A stretch of 9,864 nt of DNA from JBFKMV01 sp041629655 (GTDB lineage: Bacteria > Acidobacteriota > Polarisedimenticolia > Polarisedimenticolales > Polarisedimenticolaceae): the NCBI GenBank assembly GCA_041629655.1, contig JBFKMV010000185.1:1-9864 (forward strand). The letters run 5' to 3'. Both the position numbers and the translations under genes were made by a program. Below are positions 7,114-9,864 of the stretch, piece by piece (position 1 is the first letter of the stretch; every line of letters begins with the position of its first letter). Under the pieces are notes generated by a model. The model searched no databases. It had not been told where the DNA came from and saw nothing but the letters and a program-made list of their open reading frames with translations.

Positions 7114-7131
7114 CGAGGGGGCGAACGTCAA
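7098..7131 (-). promoter_or_regulatory. Probable promoter of the yefM-yoeB module
   Basis: Read on the minus strand, TTGACG (7131-7126) is a 5/6 match to the -35 consensus. TACAGT (7108-7103) follows after 17 bases; TATAAC (7103-7098) is a better -10 by sequence but sits 22 bases away. Either choice places the -10 inside the operator palindrome, so repressor binding would block polymerase. The promoter begins 14 bases after the stop codon of the peptidase/ATP-grasp gene. Confidence 0.6.
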
Positions 7132-7144
7132 GCCGAGACAGCCC

Positions 7145-9511
7145 CTACGGCGCCGCCGGCCCGAAGTCCTGGTCGATGCCCAGCCCCTCGTCGTCGGCCA
7201 GCACGAACGACGGCAGCGCGCGCTCCTCGCTCTCCGACGTCAGCACCAGCTCGCGCGAGGCGCGGGCGATCAGACCGGCGAGCTGGCCGGCGATGACGAA
7301 CTCGCCGAGGTGCAGCCAGCGCGAGGTCTCCTCGACTCGCCGGCCGTGCGGCAGCAGCATCGTGCGCAGCGGCGCGCGCACCCGCTCCTGCAGCACGTGG
7401 GCGCCGCCGTAGCGCCGCTCGACCTCGGATTCCCACAGCGCCGGCGGGGTCTCGACGCCCAGCAGCACGCCGCGGCCCTCGTAGCCCTCGGCGGGCTTGA
7501 GCACGAAGCGCTCGCGCGCGGCCAGCGCCAGCTCCTTGAGGTCGTGGCGGCGGCCCTCGAACTGCGTCTTGCCGGGGCCGAACATCCGCGTCCACGGCAC
7601 GTGGGCCTCGATCAGCGCGCGCTGGGCCGGCGACATCCGGCGCTGCCAGCGCTCGTGGGTCAGAAACGCGAACAGCCGCTTGGAGTGGGCCACGTCGGAA
7701 GCCCACGACGACACCGCGACCATCGCGTCGGCCTTGGCGGCGTCGATCAGCGCGCGCAGCTCGTCGGCGCGCTCGACCAGGTCGATCGTGGTCAGGCGGC
7801 GGTAGACCACGTCGATCGGGCCGGCGGGACAGCGCAGCTGCTTGCCGTCGAACGCCAGCTCGGACGGTTGCACGACCTCGGTCGGCACGCCCATCCCCGT
7901 CATGTGCTCGGCCAGGCGGAGCTGCTCGGAGCGCGTCGAGACGTTCTTCCAGTCGACGATCGCGATGCGCCGCGGCGCGCCGTCGCTCCCGCGGGCCTGG
8001 CGCCACGCCGAGACGAGGCCGTCGAACAGCCGGTTGGTCAACGGCCAGCCCTCGGCGCCGTGGCGCTCGACGATGCGTCCCAGCTCGGGCAGCGCGAGCG
8101 CCTCCTGGCCCAGCAGCTCGGCCAGGCACCACAGCGAGGCGCCGTTGGCGTTCAGCTCCAGGAACCGCACGCGACGGCCGCTCCAGTAGGAGTCGAAGCG
8201 TCCCAGCATCACGTGCGGGCGGTAGCCCGGGTCGAGCCGGCACAGCTCCTCGACGTGCCGCGGGAAGCCGAAGAAGGCACGCACCTCGCGGTCCTTGCGG
8301 TACAGCTCGACCACCTCCTCGATCAGGTGCAGCAGGCCGTCGGTGGCCCAGCGCAGGTGTCGCTCCTCCTCGGCCGAGAGCAGGAGCGGGAAGGCGTGTA
8401 CGTCCCAGGTCTCGTCGGCGTACTCGAGCCCCGCTCCGGCGACCCGCTCGGCCAGCGTCTCGTCGAGCTGCCCGGCCAGCGCGGGGTGCCGGGCCAGCAC
8501 CGCGGCGTACTCGTCGTAGGCGTGGCGCACCGTGGCGGGCAGGCTCGCCGCGGCCAGCGGTTCGGCGTCGGGCAGCGCGGGCTTGGCCGCCGGGACCACC
8601 TCGGGCGCCGCCGGCCGCGCGGCGGGCTCGCCGAGGAACCGCTCGACGAACGGGTCAAGGTAGCGCTCGAGGAACCGCGTCGCCGGCATCCGCAGCAGCT
8701 CGCCGGGCGGCGCGTCGGCCAGCGCGAAGCGGCCCAGGTAAAGCCCGAACCAGTAGTCGCAGCAGTCGGGCGAGTCCGGCGTGACCGAGCCCTCGGCGTA
8801 GAACGTGCGGTACGGCTCCTCGCGCTCCAGCGCCAGCAGCATCCGCTCGGCGATCTCGCGCCGGTGCGCCTGGCACCAGCGCACCGCCTCCTCGTCGAAG
8901 TAGACGTAGCGCCGCTCGGGGCGCCCGCCGTAGAGCTTCTCGGAGATCGAGGTGGCCAGCGCTTCGCTGACGAGGTGCTCGCGGAACGGGTGCCGCGCCA
9001 CGAACTCGTCGTGGCCCATGCCGCGTCGCCCCTTGTAGTCGCGCAGCACGTCGGGTGACGGGTCGCGGATCGCGTGGCACAGCTCGTGCGACAGGATCAG
9101 CTCCAGGTGGTCGAAGTGCGCCAGCGCCGTCGGATGGTCGAGACCGACGAAGATCGTGTTGCCCCCGCGGTCGAAGCGGCTGTAGCCCTCGGGCCGCTCG
9201 AGCCCGGCGAGCAGGATCACCGGCACCTCGGGCAGCGTGCCCACCTGCTCGCGGTACCGCTCGCCGATCGTCCGGACCCGCTCGGCGTACCCGCCCGGCG
9301 CGAGCTGCCGCAACAGGTCGCGCGCCTCGCCCAGCGACGGCGCGTTGCCGACCGAGGCCCAGTGCCGCTCCATGTCCTCGAGCAGCGGCCGCAGCGGCCC
9401 CTCGCGCCGCTGCTCGTCGAGCCAGCCCCAGAAACGCGCCTTGAACTCGATCGTCGTGCGGCTGCTCCGCACCAGATCGCCGAACGGCCCGGTCAGGTCG
9501 ATCAATTCCAT
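7145..9511 (-). CDS. Fusion protein: HExxH zinc-peptidase-like domain plus circularly permuted-type ATP-grasp ligase domain
   Basis: This 788-residue protein has two parts joined by a Pro/Ala-rich linker (about 297-322). The N-terminal part contains SHELCHAIRD, an HExxH zinc motif at 142-146, followed by HLVSEALATSISEKL in which Glu183 could be the third ligand, as in gluzincin-type and DUF2268-like peptidases. The C-terminal part has ATP-grasp signs: LELNANGAS (451-459), DVVYRRLTTIDL (567-578), FVLKPAEGYEGRGVLLG with Lys672 and its glycine loop, and HVLQERV with Glu709. The ExN metal-site motif precedes the lysine, the order expected in circularly permuted ATP-grasp enzymes such as the glutathionylspermidine-synthase-like group, which form amide or peptide bonds using ATP. 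There is no signal peptide or membrane helix, so it is probably cytoplasmic. ATG 9511 has GGAG six bases upstream. Substrates are unknown; I do not recognise a named gene. Domain calls are by motif, and the peptidase part is the less certain. Confidence 0.85.
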   Translation of the reverse strand: MELIDLTGPFGDLVRSSRTTIEFKARFWGWLDEQRREGPLRPLLEDMERHWASVGNAPSLGEARDLLRQLAPGGYAERVRTIGERYREQVGTLPEVPVILLAGLERPEGYSRFDRGGNTIFVGLDHPTALAHFDHLELILSHELCHAIRDPSPDVLRDYKGRRGMGHDEFVARHPFREHLVSEALATSISEKLYGGRPERRYVYFDEEAVRWCQAHRREIAERMLLALEREEPYRTFYAEGSVTPDSPDCCDYWFGLYLGRFALADAPPGELLRMPATRFLERYLDPFVERFLGEPAARPAAPEVVPAAKPALPDAEPLAAASLPATVRHAYDEYAAVLARHPALAGQLDETLAERVAGAGLEYADETWDVHAFPLLLSAEEERHLRWATDGLLHLIEEVVELYRKDREVRAFFGFPRHVEELCRLDPGYRPHVMLGRFDSYWSGRRVRFLELNANGASLWCLAELLGQEALALPELGRIVERHGAEGWPLTNRLFDGLVSAWRQARGSDGAPRRIAIVDWKNVSTRSEQLRLAEHMTGMGVPTEVVQPSELAFDGKQLRCPAGPIDVVYRRLTTIDLVERADELRALIDAAKADAMVAVSSWASDVAHSKRLFAFLTHERWQRRMSPAQRALIEAHVPWTRMFGPGKTQFEGRRHDLKELALAARERFVLKPAEGYEGRGVLLGVETPPALWESEVERRYGGAHVLQERVRAPLRTMLLPHGRRVEETSRWLHLGEFVIAGQLAGLIARASRELVLTSESEERALPSFVLADDEGLGIDQDFGPAAP

Positions 9512-9525
9512 CCGTCACTCCGCAC

Positions 9526-9603
9526 GGGGTCAGGTCTCACATTTCAACACTTCTGCCCCAGGCCGCAAGGGGGTCGGAATGTTGAGATGTTAGACCTGAC
9601 CCC
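9526..9603. repeat. REPIN/MITE-like imperfect inverted repeat
   Basis: Two arms of about 34 bases pair end to end (GGGGTCAGGTCT at the left tip, its exact complement at the right tip) with 28 Watson-Crick pairs, three possible wobbles and a 10-base loop at 9560-9569. Each arm carries the motif GGGGTCAGGTCTNACAT followed by TCAACA. I recall such ends as widespread repeats next to IS200-like REP-associated transposase genes, but no transposase lies in this window and no search was run. The right arm supplies the stop codon of the upstream TPR-like gene, and the left tip ends 14 bases before the start of the peptidase/ATP-grasp gene. A transcript across it would form a long hairpin. A weak TTGCGG and TGAAAT pair (16-base spacing, minus strand) inside could act as a promoter, but this is speculative. 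Confidence 0.85.
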
Positions 9604-9864
9604 GTTGCGCTTCCTTCAGCCCGGCCTTCGCCAAGCCGTCGATCAGCTTGTCGGTGAGAGTCGGCGAGAAGGCGTGACGCTCGATCAGCTCGCGGCGGAC
9701 GTCGGCGATGTCCAGCCCCTCGCAGCCCGCTTTCTTGCACAGCTCGGCCCACAGCTCGCGGAGCTCGGCAAGCGCGGGTGCCGCCTCCTCGACGCGCCCG
9801 AGCTGTCCCAGCGTGGCCGCGAGGAACATCGGCTCGCGGAAGTCCGGACCCGCCACGATGCCGC
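9590..9864 (-). CDS. C-terminal end of a TPR-like protein (5' part beyond window)
   Basis: Ninety residues are visible and the frame is open to the window edge, so the true start is outside; a GTG at 9856 is in frame but lies in the middle of a repeat-like helix pair. The sequence FREPMFLAATLGQLGRVEEA followed by PALAELREL looks like the last TPR unit, and the tail DIADVRRELIER plus LTDKLIDGLAKAGL resembles the C-terminal ends of TPR proteins fused to kinases, adenylate cyclases or winged-helix regulators. The N-terminal effector domain therefore cannot be named. The final residues Gly-Gln-Val and the TAA stop are encoded by the right arm of the inverted repeat at 9526-9603, so the native C-terminus was probably slightly different. 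The protein role is most likely protein-protein contact. Confidence 0.75.
   Translation of the reverse strand, partial: GIVAGPDFREPMFLAATLGQLGRVEEAAPALAELRELWAELCKKAGCEGLDIADVRRELIERHAFSPTLTDKLIDGLAKAGLKEAQRGQV

Noticed and set aside
6914..9058. 714-codon plus-strand open frame opposite the peptidase/ATP-grasp gene
   Set aside because: Its composition is typical of an antisense GC-rich frame, no domain is visible, and it runs through the toxin-antitoxin operator and intergenic DNA, which a real gene would be unlikely to do.
9490..9499. Third copy of the repeat tip (CGGTCAGGTC) at the start of the peptidase/ATP-grasp gene
   Set aside because: Only about ten bases match, the similarity stops abruptly, and the bases are ordinary codons for Asp-Leu-Thr-Gly in frame, so chance is sufficient.
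9590..9856. Stand-alone 88-residue small gene starting at GTG 9856
   Set aside because: The frame continues without a stop to the window edge, the sequence reads as the tail of a TPR protein, and no ribosome site is visible before the GTG in the few bases available.

Overview
This is a GC-rich (roughly 70% by eye), gene-dense bacterial segment in which every supportable gene lies on the minus strand, so gene order reads from high to low coordinates. Two large membrane-anchored Ser/Thr kinases, one with a TolB-like propeller and one with a FlgO-like domain plus TPRs, together with an OmpR-type two-component system, suggest a Gram-negative soil or sediment lineage rich in eukaryote-like kinases. 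Acidobacteriota, Myxococcota, Gemmatimonadota or a related candidate phylum would fit. The phylum is an inference from architecture, not a match to a known genome.

Layout in transcription order: (1) 9864-9590, the C-terminal end of a TPR-like protein cut by the window edge. (2) 9603-9526, a 78-bp imperfect inverted repeat of REPIN/MITE type; it supplies the stop codon of gene 1 and ends 14 bases before the next start codon. (3) 9511-7145, a 788-residue protein joining an HExxH zinc-peptidase-like domain to a probably circularly permuted ATP-grasp ligase domain. (4) 7131-6511, a YefM-YoeB toxin-antitoxin module with a clear operator carrying two TGTACA cores. (5) 6490-3842, a Ser/Thr kinase with one membrane helix, a FlgO-like domain and TPRs. 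(6) 3727-1, a four-gene cluster: a His-rich Spy/CpxP-like periplasmic protein, an OmpR-family response regulator, a CpxA-like histidine kinase and a second Ser/Thr kinase with a periplasmic propeller, cut by the window edge.

How the genes may work together: the four-gene cluster looks like an envelope-stress or metal-stress operon. The regulator and histidine kinase overlap by one base, and the Ser/Thr kinase can start two bases after the last base of the histidine kinase stop codon, so histidine-kinase and Ser/Thr-kinase signalling are probably co-expressed. The 114-bp gap upstream of the Spy-like gene is the only real intergenic space near this operon; it holds a 10-bp-period tandem repeat (candidate regulator site) and a short perfect inverted repeat. 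The toxin-antitoxin module ends 20 bases before the FlgO/TPR kinase with no visible terminator, so that kinase may be partly transcribed from the autoregulated toxin-antitoxin promoter.

I saw no tRNA, rRNA, CRISPR array or transposase gene, and no gene-free stretch longer than about 115 bases. The most unusual items are the peptidase/ATP-grasp fusion, the repeat that rewrites a gene end, and the coupling of a Ser/Thr kinase to a two-component system with a His-rich accessory protein.
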